5,416 bases of DNA from Acidobacteriota bacterium (GTDB lineage Bacteria > Acidobacteriota > Vicinamibacteria > Fen-336), in NCBI GenBank assembly GCA_003155335.1, contig PMCG01000290.1, positions 1,846 to 7,261 of the forward strand, in the 5' to 3' direction. The position numbers were made by a program, and so were the translations under genes. The first letter of the stretch is position 1. The number at the start of each line of letters is the position of its first letter. Shown here in pieces: positions 5,004-5,416 of this stretch. The notes beneath the pieces were generated by a model. The model saw only the letters and a program-made list of their open reading frames with translations. It was not told the origin of the DNA and made no database searches.

Positions 5004-5416
5004 CTACCTCACGCGCTCGATGTAGTCGCCCGTCTCCGTATCAATCCTGATGAAGTCGCCCTCGGAGACGAAGGGCGGCACGTTCACAACGAGTCCTGTC
5101 TCCATCGTCGCTGGCTTGGTCTGATTGGAGACCGACGCCCCTTTGATGGCCGGCGCCGTCTCCACTACCTTCAATTCCACCATCAGCGGAAGCTGGATCC
5201 CGACAGGACGTCCCTCGTACATCTCCACCTTGAGTGTGCTATTCGGGATGAGATAGAGCACTGCATCTCCCAGCACCTCTGCCGACAGCCCCATCTGCTC
5301 ATAGGTCTGGTTGTTCATGAAGTGATACATCTCGCCGTCCTTGTAGAGAAACTCCATCGCGGTCTCGTCCAAGATGGCGCGCTCGACGCGATCCTCTGAG
5401 CGAAAGCGGTGCTCCA
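5004..5416 (-). CDS. efp: Elongation factor P, C-terminal two thirds (N-terminus off window)
   Basis: Elongation factor P binds the ribosome between the P and E sites and relieves stalling at consecutive prolines. The frame is open to the right edge; about 136 residues are visible of a protein usually near 185-190. The visible part begins EHRFRSEDRVERAILDE, the end of domain I and linker, then MEFLYKDGEMYHFMNNQTYEQ opens domain II. Domain III begins near PAIKGASVSNQTKPATMETG and contains the family signature K-x-A-x4-G-x2-V-x-V-P-x2-V-x2-G exactly. The terminal RIDTETGDYIERVR is typical. The loop residue that carries the post-translational modification (Lys34 in E. coli, Arg32 in others) is in the missing part, so the modification system cannot be judged. 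The stop is TAG. A TTG at 5372 is internal, not the start. It is followed on the same strand by an unknown gene. Confidence 0.97.
   Translation of the reverse strand, partial: EHRFRSEDRVERAILDETAMEFLYKDGEMYHFMNNQTYEQMGLSAEVLGDAVLYLIPNSTLKVEMYEGRPVGIQLPLMVELKVVETAPAIKGASVSNQTKPATMETGLVVNVPPFVSEGDFIRIDTETGDYIERVR

Noticed and set aside
5370..5372. TTG as a start of elongation factor P
   Set aside because: The frame continues upstream with typical elongation factor P residues (EHRFRSEDRVERA), so the gene simply runs off the window.

Overview
The window looks like a GC-rich bacterial chromosome segment, with high GC at third codon positions and tightly packed genes. I cannot assign a phylum with confidence. 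The elongation factor P fragment is clearly bacterial. A deep-branching environmental lineage such as Acidobacteriota is a guess from protein style, not a demonstrated placement. There are no tRNA or rRNA genes, CRISPR arrays, transposases or phage genes, so this reads as ordinary chromosome.

Layout. The left part is on the + strand: the C-terminal portion of an AIM24-like beta-rich protein (cut by the left edge), then a 103-residue two-helix membrane protein with a strong ribosome binding site. A long GC-rich hairpin at about 1045-1089 separates these from everything to the right, which is on the minus strand and convergent. Read in its own direction, from the right edge leftward, the minus-strand set is: elongation factor P (start off the window), an unrecognised 157-residue protein, an RNA 3'-terminal phosphate cyclase homologue (RtcA), a 66-residue single-helix protein, a radical SAM protein with a SPASM-like cysteine-rich C-terminus, a DUF2752 membrane protein and an RDD-family membrane protein.

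From RtcA to the RDD gene, spacings are from a 29-base overlap to 42 bases, so these five genes are probably co-transcribed and partly translationally coupled. The order enzyme, small membrane protein, radical SAM enzyme, two membrane proteins is not a textbook operon. What the genes do together is unknown to me.

Most worth a second look: (1) the RtcA homologue keeps the catalytic histidine and several active-site arginines but has changed the glutamate/glycine loop, the position of E. coli Gln51 and a second glycine loop; (2) the radical SAM protein has CX4CX2C instead of CX3CX2C and GGRDP in place of the GGEP-type motif, followed by a good CX12GX4C SPASM signature; (3) the two are linked through a tiny membrane protein. 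Several perfect hairpins sit at gene boundaries or starts.
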